Shown: piece by piece, positions 35,595 to 46,826 of the stretch
Layout of the letters: each line of letters opens with the position of its first letter
How positions within the stretch are numbered: the stretch's first letter is position 1
DNA from: Toxorhynchites rutilus septentrionalis
Taxonomy: Eukaryota > Arthropoda > Insecta > Diptera > Culicidae
Direction of reading: 5' to 3'
Length of the DNA stretch: 64,000 nucleotides
Assembly (NCBI RefSeq): GCF_029784135.1
Contig: NC_073746.1
Location: 229,909,882 to 229,973,881, forward strand
Program-made: the position numbers and the translations under genes
The notes under the pieces: model-generated
Told to the model about the DNA's origin: nothing
Seen by the model: the letters and a program-made list of their open reading frames with translations, nothing else
Database searches by the model: none

Positions 35595-35931
35595 TATATA
35601 ATATGATTTTAGGTTTTTGTTTCCCTCTTCCACTTTTGATCAGTATTCATTGTCATAGGGTGGTTTAAAAATTATAGAAGCAGAAGGGGTTCCCATTAAG
35701 AGAAATTTGAGATTCATGATGTAACTATACAAATCAACGACTGTGAATGTTGGAAGAAATTGCATTTGAATTGAGTTTTTTAATTGTTCAGGAGTCCGTT
35801 TTTTTTTCTTTTAACTCTTCAAATAGATTTTCGGAAACCTCGAAATCTTTCTCAGGTAAACGTTTATCGTTGTTTTAAACCTCTACAGATTTATGTAGAT
35901 CAGAAGTATACCGAGCTTTCCGTTCCGGTCG

Positions 35932-35988
35932 TGTCAGTCACCGATGTGTAATAAAAATGTCAGTCACCGGTGACTGACACGTGTTAAT
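35932..35988. repeat. GTCAGTCACC palindromic repeat
   Basis: A perfect 20-bp palindrome, GTCAGTCACCGGTGACTGAC, is at 35959-35978, preceded by another GTCAGTCACC at 35935 and followed by ACGTGTTAA. A related cluster is at 37749-37822 (TGTCAGTCACCGTTGACG, AACGTGTTAA). Both resemble ends of a TTAA-type element, but no pair of boundaries could be fixed. Confidence 0.7.
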
Positions 35989-36455
35989 AAAAATCATTAA
36001 AGTTTTCTAGAAAAAAATTGTACCAGAAGTGCAAAATGGTATGCGTACCCTCGGAATGAACGATAGTGGGGGCCATCATAGCTTTCTTACGGTGCTCTTT
36101 TGTAGGAGAGCGTTATCTTTTTGAATGTCCATCAGTTTTCGAAGTGTGAGTGCTTCCGTAGATGTTTTTATTTTGAAAGCTTGTGTGGTCTTCAGCCACT
36201 CATCTTCTGTACGACATTCCGATACAGAAGTTGAACGGCCTTGGGCACAAGTGAAAAGTGTAAGGTTTCTCGCCACAATGAATACATTTTTTACCGTTTG
36301 AGAGTGAAAATCTTCACTGTGTTTTTTACCACTCTTGTCACAATGAAATTCATTGTCACAATTGTCAATGGTACCGGTAAACACCCCATCTACTATAACT
36401 ACATGGGCTGAAAAGTCCCGTGAAAAGACGCCACTAAAAAAAAGTTTATCGTATT

Positions 36456-36790
36456 TTGATCCAATTTTGTTTTTTGATGGGAAAAACTCCTGAACAATCA
36501 ATGCTATGGTTGACGAAATATTATTCCACTTCTGTTCCTTCGAGAACAACAGTCTATCGGTGGTTTAGTGAATTTAAAATGGGCCGTACAAGCACCGCAG
36601 ATGCACCCCGCTCTGGGAGGCCAAAGAGGCTACGAATCCAGAAATCGTAAAACAGGTGCATCGACTCGTTTTGAACGATCGCAAAGTGAAGTTTTAGCTG
36701 AGGCTGTAGGCATTTCGAAAGAACGAGTGGGATACATGTTGAATGACATTTTAGGCCGAGGACATAGTAAACGCGGTGCGGTGCGCTGCG
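36456..36790 (+). pseudogene. Mariner N-terminal (Mos1-like) transposase fragment
   Basis: The first helix-turn-helix is recognisable (MGKTPEQSMLWLTKYYSTSV, RTTVYRWFSEFKMGRTSTAD), then DAPRSGRPKR. After a frame change, LAEAVGISKERVGYMLNDIL is the second helix-turn-helix. The catalytic domain is absent; the sequence passes into GC-rich GATGCG-type simple repeats at 36774-36806. Confidence 0.85.
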
Positions 36791-36933
36791 ATGCGATGCG
36801 GAGCGATTGATTGGAGCTCATCGCGTGCTATGACGTATTGATCGCTTTTGATCGCGCGTTTTTTTATGTTTCATTCCATTCCATTCTACAACCCAGCTCA
36901 AGGATCCCAAATATGATGTGCATGCTGAATGCT

Positions 36934-36993
36934 TTATAATATGCTACGCTTAACGTGATATCGTTATAATATGCTACCCTTAACGTGATATCG
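36934..36993 (+). repeat. 30-bp tandem duplication
   Basis: TTATAATATGCTAC, one variable base, then CTTAACGTGATATCG occurs twice back to back with a single difference. Confidence 0.9.
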
Positions 36994-37197
36994 TGTTTTT
37001 TAGAACTCATTGCAATATGTTTTATATCAAAATTGGTTTTCATTATATGCATTATGTAAATTAGAATAAAGTTATATGATTTATAAAACATAACGAAGCT
37101 TTCAAGAAAAAATATAAAAAAGATCAATACCCAATCAATAGTGATGGAATCAAAATCCATTTTTTTTTCAAATGTATTATATTTTTTCAAAAAAGTC

Positions 37198-37440
37198 TTT
37201 AATCTGATATGTCGATTACCGAGTACCGGTAAAGTACTTCAAAAGTTATGAATGTTTGAAAAATGGCATTTTTTGAAAAGAGGGGAAAAAGTTGAATTTT
37301 CGGACCATCTTAAAATGAAAATGGTCACCACAATGAAAAAATGAAAAAATGCGGGTCTAATGTTTTGCGGTAAAGAACAAAACTATCGCTTTTCACAGAA
37401 ATCTGAGAACCACTATATCGGTTTGGCATGGAATGACTGT
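37198..37440 (+). repeat. Dispersed ~240-bp repeat, copy 2
   Basis: Same phrases and order as 33415-33655 (AATCTGATATGTCGATTACC, GGACCATCTTAAAATGAAAA, TTGGCATGGAATGACTGTA). The 5' and 3' limits coincide closely in both copies, as expected of a discrete element. Confidence 0.8.
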
Positions 37441-37446
37441 ATATTA

Positions 37447-37705
37447 GGGTGCCAATGAAAATGGTCATCTTGAATTTAAGAAAGTGACGTTTAATGTAAT
37501 TTGAAAACATTTGGCATCAGTTTTTTTTCCCAAAACCCCGATTATCAAGTAAACTTAAACTTTGACGGCTGTGCGACACTAGTAAATGAAGTCCGATTTA
37601 GCTAATATTTTGCATAGGGTAGTTTTTCGTGGGAATCAACTTTTTTAATCAAGTTCGCTTTGTAAATTCGGAGGGTCACTTTTTCCCATACATCCATTGG
37701 CACTC
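37447..37705. mobile_element. 259-bp MITE with TA target site
   Basis: Termini GGGTGCCAATG (left) and, reversed, GAGTGCCAATG (right) are flanked by TA at 37445-37446 and 37706-37707. The interior is noncoding. The TA site suggests a Tc1/mariner-type source. Confidence 0.75.
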
Positions 37706-37994
37706 TATTACTTATATTAATTACATTTATTGTCATATGTTATACTGTAAGTCAGCGGTGACTGACGCAGCCTGAGCGAAAACTAGATGTCAGTCACCGT
37801 TGACGTGGCAGTCAACGTGTTAAACAACTACAAAGCGGCTGTACTACGAAATGCTGACAAAACTCAAAGGATATCTCAGTACGGACAATGAAACGTATGT
37901 AAAGAACGACTTCCGACAAATTCCCAGACATTAAAATCATCAAACTTCTGCTACGGGGCAAGGATCCTGCAAAAACTAAAAAAGGTAGCTCGCG

Positions 37995-38135
37995 TAACTT
38001 TCCTTTGCGATCGTTCAAAACAAGTCGACGCACCTGTTTTACGATTACTGGATTCGTAGCCTCTTTGGCCTTCCAGAGCGAGGTGCATCTGCGGTGCTTG
38101 TACGGCCCATTTTAAATTCACTAAACCAGCTTATG
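37995..38135 (-). pseudogene. Inverted mariner N-terminal fragment
   Basis: Closely matches 36560-36700 in reverse complement: GCACCTGTTTTACGATT, TCTGCGGTGCTTGTACGGCC and CATTTTAAATTCACTAAACC. Only the end of the first helix-turn-helix, the GRPKR region and the start of the second are present. Confidence 0.8.
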
Positions 38136-41100
38136 TGATGCATTAACGATTGTTATATCAAAATGATATCATGTTATACCCTTTATTTCAAACAAAAAAT
38201 GTTACACGATTCATTGAATCATGAACAAAACATAATTATTTGAATCTGTTTCATAGATAAATAATTTTATCTTTATTTATAGAAATAATGTTTAAGAAAA
38301 ATGTTTTTTTTAAATACTAGACCGGGTGATTATCACATGGTGATTAGCATCAATAGAGAATTAAATCACGCTCGCCCTATCATCTCATCTCTCTGTACAG
38401 GTTGAAATTAAAAGCTGGCAATTGTTTATGCGCTTCTTTGTGGCTATCTTTTAGTGGATGAAGAAAGGTAGGATTGAATGCTCGGAACATCATCTTTGTA
38501 AGACGATGAGAAATACGCTTTATGGTCGATGATGCCTTCAACCCAGCTTAGGGTATTCTGTGGTGGTATGATTGTTTTGTTTCATCCTGCCACAGACAGG
38601 CAATGGTTTCGGGTTGGTGTTCAACTCATCTTTTTCATTAGTTTCGGTCTCAGCGAGCGAATGGAATTTTCTCGTTTGCTGTGGTATTTAATCACAACCA
38701 ATCCAATTTCTCATTGCAAATGACGTTATACATTCGAGGATATACTTGTTTGGATATGTATTCGAGAAATTTGTCACTCTTTTACAGTTGAATATCTCAC
38801 TGCAAAAATTATAACCCATCTTAATGTAATTATTCCCGCACTAACGAGAGTCTGCAAAAATGTTCGCAATCAACGTTAGCTCGACTCAGCTCGCTGGGAA
38901 CGATGACAATTTCCTCTCATTTCCATTACATCCGCAGGCGGTGATTTCGAATCCGGAAAGTTACTTTGAACTAGATGCCATAGCACCACATGAAGTTTCG
39001 CGTCGTTCTATGGCTATCACATAGTTAATCCGATTATTTCCATTTGCGGGGTTGATGCGAGCAGTACCAGGAATAAGATGCAACATGTAGTGTTTCCGTG
39101 ATCCACCAGTGCTCTGAAATTAAATTCATGCAAAATGTCAATGTTTCATTAAATTCACACAGCTTTGTCAAACAAGCGATGAAAAACAGTTAGTTTCGCT
39201 GATGATTATGTGAATCAATTTTTGATGTTTATCTGGGGATGCTATTGGTCTTAGCCAGTGTATCTAAATCACGCTGCGAAAACTAAACGATATTCGTTTT
39301 AAAGCAAAGTCATATAAAAACACTTTCAAATATGGATTTTCAATTTTTATTTAAAACGATACCATATCTCATTATGAGATTAGATTTTGTTCACGACATT
39401 GCAACAGATCTCCAACCTTGTGCTACCCCCGTTCCAATTGTTCTACCTGTTTGCTTGCTGAGATCATCCACTTTTTGATCCACCTTTTGATTGATGCGAA
39501 CATCATCTTCTCTGTGGTACTATTGAATCATTACTGTTCGGAAAGTTGATTTAATAAAACGTAGTTTTTGTAGCAGCACGTTTAATCCCGCTCGAACTGA
39601 AAATTCATCGTAGGAAATTACAATTCATCAAAGAAATTTATAATTATTCGACTTACAGCACTAGTTTATTAACTATCTTGCACTGCAAGCCGCGTGTGCT
39701 ATTTCTGATTTTAATTTTGAGGTCTTATATTTGAAAAATTCAATCATTTAAAATATATTTTTTGATATAAATATTCGCGGCTTACCGCTTTTATAAATTT
39801 TCGTTTTTCTAGCACTAATTTGAATACTAAAAATATGTTTATAATAAATTTCACGATTGGTGTGTCAGAGTAATCAATAATCAGACCTAGATTCTTTTTA
39901 ATATTTTTGCTATGTAGCTTTGTCTTCGCGATAGCTGTCAGTTTTTATATTGTTCGGGTTTTTGACGTTTTCGGGTGTCAATTAGAAATTTGTGCCCACC
40001 GGTTTCAACAACTTCGGCATCCTAGAAATATATCTCGTCCATCGTACTTGTCTAGTATTCGCGATATTCTGCTGGGTTAGTCGTGCAGTTGGACCTGTTC
40101 TCTAATTAACTCCAATTCCAACTATATGACAATTTTTCTAAGAGTAGAAGAAGGAGTCGCTCTCTGGGCGGATTGTTTGGAATTGATTAGAGATGAAACG
40201 GATATCCGGTAACTATCCGGAATCCAGTCTATCCGGCCAATATTAGCTATCAGAAAAAAGAGTAAATCATGAAAAAATAGCTCTTTAACATCATTCATAC
40301 TCGGGGGTCTTCCTAGCCACATTGGTTGCGCGTTTGCTTTCTAAGCGATCGATCGTGACTTCAAAACTTAGGACCCTCAATAGGCCATCTCTGTGTTGTT
40401 ATAGAATAACTACGTCCAGGCAACAATCATCAGTGATGGGTGTTGATCCACGGTCGAATGAACAATCGATTCACCCATACAAATGCTCTGCTCTGCAAAA
40501 AAACGTCGGACTGTTTTGCTATTAATAACACAACAATGATAACATCAACTGTCTCCGTTGTCCGGTGTGTTGAACAATGGAAGAACAGAAAGAATAGTCT
40601 TACGCCTAAATGGCTACTATTGTGTAATTTACTATAATATAATGGAACAGAAAAAAAATCTCTTACGCTTAAATGGCTACTACTACTGTGTAATTTACAA
40701 TTCATAGAAACCACGAAAACATGTAACATGTACACGATTAAAACCTGGCTTTGTTACAGCTAAAATGCCAACGAGCCTAATTAAATAAACAAATGGGATA
40801 AAAAAAATCGTTCATACATAATTAAAAATAAGATTTCATTACTGAAATGCAAGAATTTTCGTTCAAAATTAAACTTATGTGAATACATAACATCAATTCA
40901 TTAACAGTATTATTTATTAACTTATTAACAATACTAAGAATTAACCAATGGTAAATAATGAATAATAAATAATCAATTTTCAGCAGGTGATTTTGACACT
41001 CGATTATGGTTTGCTTCGTGCACCTGGCCAGCTTCAGAGAACAGTCTTTCATAAACACTACTGCAAAAAGCTGAAAGATAAACTCTAGCAAACCTTGCCA

Positions 41101-41399
41101 AATTGTGGGGTACTGTTTAAAGTTTAATGACCACCAAATGGAAGGATCGTGATTGCGATCAATTCGAAATGTTTTCAACAGTTGATTTCGTTAGCAATAT
41201 GATTTTTTTTTCTTTGCCACTTCAACACCTCTCTGATATTCGGATATGTTATGTAAAAAAACCTCAGCTCTCAAGAAAAATTAAAAAAAAATATGGTGAC
41301 CTTAGTTCCGAAACCATGTAAGCTATGAAAAACAATTACAATCAATAATAACGAAGACAAAATCTGGTTTTTGTTTTTCAAACAAAACTAGCTTATTGG
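38136..41399. other. AT-rich region with no recognised gene or element
   Basis: No family motif was found. Notable only are a ~50-bp direct repeat at 40583-40632 and 40644-40698 (CTTACGC, TAAATGGCTACTA, TGTGTAATTTAC) and a short open stretch from ATG at 38860 to TAG at 39024 without recognisable similarity. Confidence 0.45.
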
Positions 41400-41635
41400 C
41401 TTTAATTTTATATATCGATCATCTAAATCGGTCCAGTAGTTCAAAAGTTATGAATTTTTAAAAATGGTCATTTTTGGAAAAAAGTGAGAAAAGTTGATTT
41501 TTCGGACCACCATATAATGGAAATAGCCACCCTGATGAAAAAAAATACGGGTCTAATATTTTACGATGAGGAATAAAACAACCAATTTTCATGAAAATCT
41601 GACAATCACCATATCAATTTGGCATGGAATTCAAT
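41400..41635 (+). repeat. Dispersed ~240-bp repeat, copy 3 (diverged)
   Basis: Shares ATCGGTCCAGTAGTTCAAAA, TTGATTTTTCGGACCA and TTTGGCATGGAAT with the copies at 33415 and 37198, but with many substitutions, so it is older. Confidence 0.7.
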
Positions 41636-43009
41636 TTTGTGCTTGACCCATTCTCACCCCCACTCAGTGTAAATAAGAGATTATGTCGAAAATATTGAAA
41701 TACGAATGGAAAAAAAAATTGTTTGATGTTCAAAATCAGTAATGACTCATTTAAAGAATAATACTATCCAATATTTATAATTTTAGTAGTTCTGTATAAT
41801 GCTGGGCATTAGATTTTTTCTGATGTGTTATTTGATGGCTATTTACACATCAAACTTTGATGAATTTTCAAATAATAACTATTTGTACTACAGTTAAGTA
41901 TTATGCATTGGAAGTTGTGGAAATATGTATCTTATTAAACGGGTCACAGCTATCAAAAATCTTCGCAATATTTGTCAAGATATTACTAATAGTAACTTTC
42001 TCCATCACAACACACATGCATCAGAACTTTTCCTGTAACTCACGACTGAATGGAATAAAAGAAACAATAAAAGATTTTTTCTTATTGTGAAATATGAAAT
42101 AATTGTATGATCGATATTACGCGAGATATTGATCACTAAAACCATGGTATGATATAGTTGATATGTTGGCAACACTTTTTGATATGTGTACCAGAGATTC
42201 CAGGTGATTTTTTCAAATGTCAAAGATTGATATCTAATTATATTTCATTAAACTTACCTTGAGTTTTTAAAGTTTATTTCAATACGTGTGAACAAAGAAT
42301 ATGTTGCGCAACTTCGAACTAAATTTTATGGGTTGATAGACCGATGATTGGGTGAATATAGCCCCAGTTCTCCTACAAAAACGGAACTGTGATAACTCAA
42401 TTTGTTTATTTCAGTTTTAAAGTTTTGGTTGTAATTAAAACCATATCCATAAAACTAATTAGTGAAACGGTATGTAACCGGATAACCTTCGATTTGTGAA
42501 GTGGTCATTTGAAAGATCTAGGTTAATCTATCTAAGCACAAAATAATAAAAATACAATGTCACAATCATTCGAATTCTCGAGTGCAAATGAACTAATGTC
42601 TTCTAGAGACAATATGTATACAGACCACTTGAAATTCTCCAGAATTTGAAGTGAAAGTCGCTTTGTTGTTGAATTCATTCTATATGCTTGTGGATTTTCT
42701 GATTGGAAAAGTTTGAAAAAAGCAAATGAATGACCCCGAGACAAAAGTCTCAGTTGATTACTAAGAACAAAAATAAACAAGCGAAACTAAGAAAAAGGGA
42801 GCGAATGATACTGAGACAACAGCCCTGCTTCTTTTGACGATAATTTCGACCAAAAGTTAGAATTTCATGGAAATAATTATTTCGAAAACCCAATATCTTC
42901 ACATAATTCATAATGTCTTCAAATGTCTTCACAAAATCAAATGTCCTCACAGTAAGTCAAATGTCTTCAAAATGAAGACATGTCTTCGAATCTTTCATCT
43001 TTGACGTGT
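41636..43009. other. AT-rich region with no recognised feature
   Basis: No gene or clean repeat was found. Short phrases such as AAATGTCTTC repeat several times at 42912-42990, a small local repetition. Confidence 0.45.
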
Positions 43010-44030
43010 ATCCAGCGGCGGAGTGAGGGTAGACAGCGCCCCTGCAAAATATGAAAATAGGGCCCCAAAAAATACCACTTTTTTCATTTTTTTCACCAGT
43101 TTTGACATTGTGATATTTGGAGAAAACAACTCTATTATACAAATGTTCACTCTGAGCAGTTTATTCGTATTAAGAAGGCTAGAAAAATAATTACCAGCTT
43201 CGCTTATTCTCTAGACAAATATTTGCCTTTCGTGCTTTAGCTGAAGCAAAATAATCCACAATTACATCTAAATCAAGGTCTGCTAGCGATTTTTCCTTTT
43301 GAAACGCATATGATTTTTAGTCATTTTAATTAAGCTAACTGAAATTGCGTTTGCACGATGCCACTGTAACTGAAAGTGAAGCGTCGGGAAAATTCATAGG
43401 ATGTTAGGATAAACTGCGTCGAGTAATGTTCAAAATGCCTAAAGGCGTCGAAAAGTTCCTGTCAGAGGTCCTTCATCTGCGTCTTGAACACTTCCACCTC
43501 TTATACAAGTTCCGTCTGAAGAATACTTTCGTCCGAAATTTGACACAGCCTGTTTCAATTGATTCATACTCGTAGATTTTAGTCCGTCTCCCGTTATAAA
43601 TGTAAAATCCGATGCTATATTTACTATGGATTCTCCATGCTGTTTCAACCTCAATATTATTTTATTGAATACAGGGATAACCAGCCGAAAACTAGCTTCA
43701 CTCGTTAGAGGGGCTGTATAGTTTCCGGTTTTATTCATTTTTTCGTGGTTGAGTAGCTTCAAAATTGTCACTGATACCAAGTTGAATACACTTATCTTTT
43801 GCGTACTGAATGGCATGATTAAATGCTTCCTTTTTCATCTCCTCGAATGATGCACGCAATGCTTTAAGGAGTTTACTTGCTACGTCTAAGGTCATGCCTT
43901 TTGATTGTAACGATTTAATCAATCGAACCCGAACACCCGGCATGATAATGTGAGACGCTAACCACTCGAACACGGGTGCACCCACGTCTTTTATTAAAGG
44001 TGCCAAATTAGAAAACACGTCACGTTTTTA
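43010..44030 (-). mobile_element. hAT-like (ZMYM/DUF4371-type) transposon fragment
   Basis: The left end near 43011 has CAGCGGCGGAGTGAGGG, the CAG-type start of hAT elements, with GCGCCCC following. Minus-strand coding remnants at 43439-43816 and 43731-44018 give a helical segment (GMTLDVASKLLKALRASFEE), APLTSEASFRLVIPVFNKII and LKQHGESIVNIASDF, resembling the middle of zinc-finger MYM-like hAT transposases. Frames change, and a SINE scrap interrupts the upstream part. The dimerisation end and the N-terminal zinc finger were not identified. Family placement is moderate. Confidence 0.5.
43922..43982 (-). mobile_element. Fragment of Feilai-type SINE head
   Basis: The minus strand reads GTGCACCCGTGTTCGAGTGG through GGGTGTTCGGGTTCGATT: only the tRNA-like head with A and B boxes. 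The body is missing. It lies inside the hAT-like coding remnant, whose reading continues on both sides (KSLQSKGMTLDV after it). Confidence 0.8.
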
Positions 44031-46443
44031 TGAATAAAGTTAACGTTGATAACTATTTTAGCCGCGAACGGATTTTGACAATTTACATACCAAAAGAATC
44101 GGAAATTTCCTAGGACTTATTTGTTATGCTACACATGCTGGTGTGTAAATTGTTTAATTTGATGAAAACTAGAATCATTTCCATTTTTATAATTTGTTCC
44201 GCTCATTGTGAATTTCCCTATACATGCCGTCAATAACGAGCAACTTATCGGTGAGCAACGAAGGGGAATGATTTAAAGTCTCAGTGAACAAAGAGAAAAA
44301 GAAGAAGGACAAACGAAAGAGAATATTTGCCTAGAACATAAATATTGAAACTCACTGAGGCAAACTTCCAGTATCGTTCTGGATACGAAGCAATGAACAT
44401 CGCTTGTTCTTTCCTTGTTTTGCGTCATCACATGTCTTCGTTTCGGATTGAGCTGTGGACGTGACCATATAAAGTCCATATAAAGTGAAACGAAAACTTG
44501 ATTTCTGGTGCAAAAAATAGTTACACCATTAATTGACGGTTTGTTGTCTACCCACCGTGAACTCAAACCAACGAACTAAGACAGCTATTAGGTATGTTAT
44601 AAAGGTTCTCGCGTTAGTATTAGTAAATAACGTGCAAAATAGCGTGCAGTTTGGGCACAACATTGCACGCAATTTTATACGTATGAGGAATTTTCGTGTA
44701 CGATGCAAAACAATCTAGCTCACCTGTAGTATATGTTAAACCACGTTGAACTCAAACATCAATACATGCACCCAGAAAAAGGATTACTAAAAAAAGCTAT
44801 TAAATTTTTGGTATATTAACATTAGTAGAATGTACATTGTTAGTTCGATGAGCTCGACAGCGGGGGCTCTGGTCGGATGGTGCACCGTTTCACTGGGGAA
44901 AACGTGCCAAAGGACGTTTGAACTTGCAAAATTCACAGCGGAAACACTTTTGGGAAATTGTTTGCTTTATTACTCAAAGAAAAAGCACGATGCGACAAGA
45001 ATAAAGCATAAAAACACACGAGGTCCTTTGTTCACGTTTGACTGAAATCTCAACTGTCGAATATGGTGGAGGAAAACATGTTCCAACACGTTTCAAAGTT
45101 TCTTGTTCTGCTTTTATTTTGGTTTTTCTTTGATGTGCACTGTTTCACGGATGGAAAAATACTCTCTTCTTCTCGCTGCTGGGCCACTGTGCTAGCTGAC
45201 AGGAGAATCACAAAAGGTGGAGGAGATGAATTTACGATGCAATGTTTCTCTTCGCTTTAGGGACTGAACATACATATTTTCTGTAAATAATACCAACTGT
45301 ATGTAAAATGTATGTCTGATGCAATACACATCTCTACCAACGATTGGTATTTTTTACTACGGGGTATCGGTAAATTTGACGATTGTGATTACTAGCAATC
45401 GCAAAGAGAATGTAAACATAACATTATCAACCTAATTGCCGAGCTGATAATTGAGTTGAGCGGAACTACTTTTCTTAATTGATTTCTCCACAGAAGAAGG
45501 TCGAGTTAACCTAATTTCAGGACAGGTGAGCGACTTGAAAATCAATTCAATGTATGTTATTTAATCAACATTGATACATATTGGACAGCCAAACAATGAT
45601 CCGTGTCCGTCTGCTGCGAGAGAATGCGAAGACATTACTTCAAAAATGAGGAATCTGGGTACTTAGAGGCACAGAAACGAGCCCCGCTGAGTCCTAATTC
45701 CACCGCTATGCTATCGGATCAAGGCAACATCATAAACGATTTGCGCGACGATTATAATCGGTGATTCGATCAATTGGATGTTTCCGGGATCGTCAAGACA
45801 AAGGTTTCGATTCCACTGACGCAGCGCTCCAACTCAATGTTGCAACGGGGCATAGAGCTGGTCTCACTTAATGCCGCCTTGGTTTAGTCAGCTTCGTTGT
45901 ATGTCCAGAATTTGTTTGGCTGATAAGCAATGACGTCGAGTACAGCTTTTGCACCCGGGCGAAATAGTTGATTTGCACCCCCTTCCGCCAGAAAAGTAGA
46001 AACATTTGCCCCCAGGAAAGAGTCTGCGTCGCACCCGGGTCGAAAGAGAATTTCACCACCAATTCGGTTCATTCTGCACCCTTAAAATTGTGCACCCGAG
46101 GGGCAGCCCGCCCCCTCCTCACTCTCCAGTCAACTGCTGATATGTATTTACACGTCCTGGGAGAGAATAATGGTGAGAATTGCCTATCATCTATCGTAGC
46201 TGTTTGTAGTAATCATAGTGTATTTTTCCCTAATTTGTAGCCGCGGATCAGACTCAATCGATGCAGGATCAGATGGTGGGCGCTGCAATAGCCATGTCAC
46301 AAGTTAACTCTTAGCGAACGAATCCCGCCATACTCGCGACATTGCAAATATTCTAAAAAAATCGAATGCCGCCATACATGCGGCATTCCTTTATATTTCA
46401 GGAATTCTGTTAGGTTTTCCCTTTTTTATGCATGCAATATGAT
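44031..46443. other. Mostly unassigned; possible hAT-type terminus near 46100
   Basis: No conserved protein was found in the open stretches at 44830-45260. At 45930-46130 is a GC-rich segment with repeated GCACCCGGGCG, GCACCCGGGTCG and GCACCCGAGGGGCAGCC words, ending near 46130; its GCCCCTC and CTCACTC words resemble the hAT-like terminus at 43011 in the opposite orientation. A paired-end relationship is possible but unproved. Confidence 0.35.
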
Positions 46444-46826
46444 GGGCCTGATTCTCGAATACACTTCACGGTGGAAACGAAATAAACGGCACGCCATTGA
46501 ACTACGTTTTACGAGTTAGTGAAGTGTCGAAGATAATGATGAGTTGTCAGGCAGAACGAGCACTTTTCAAATAAAAAATCATTAATGAAAATTAACTTTT
46601 CGTATCAAACTGGTGTTTAATGTGAGTGGAAAACTTTGTTTTCTTCATGTGGTATAATAATCTCATACAAAAATTTCATCTGAAGATAATTTGATATTAT
46701 AATGATAAGTTTAGTGGGAAATTAATCTCGTATCCAGATGTCGACACTGTACCGTTGTCATCGCGAATACGTTTCATTCCGTTTCCACCGTGAAGTGTAT
46801 TCGTAGTGTATTCGAGAATCAGGCCC
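46444..46826. mobile_element. MITE copy B, with ~130 bp of extra internal sequence
   Basis: The same termini as 33080-33329 (GGGCCTGATTCTCGAATACA). The outer parts match copy A base for base over long stretches. Between GAAGATAATGATGAGT and TTTCATCTGAAGATAATTTG it has about 130 bp (approximately 46545-46676) that copy A lacks. Either copy A is an internal deletion or copy B carries a nested insertion. Confidence 0.9.

Noticed and set aside
38860..39024. 54-codon open stretch starting MFAINVSSTQLAGNDD
   Set aside because: No known motif, no splice context and length within chance expectation for this region.
44830..45260. Pair of short plus-strand frames (MYIVSSMSSTAGAL and MVEENMFQHVSK)
   Set aside because: Neither matches a known family, no splice or start support, and the surroundings are repeat debris.
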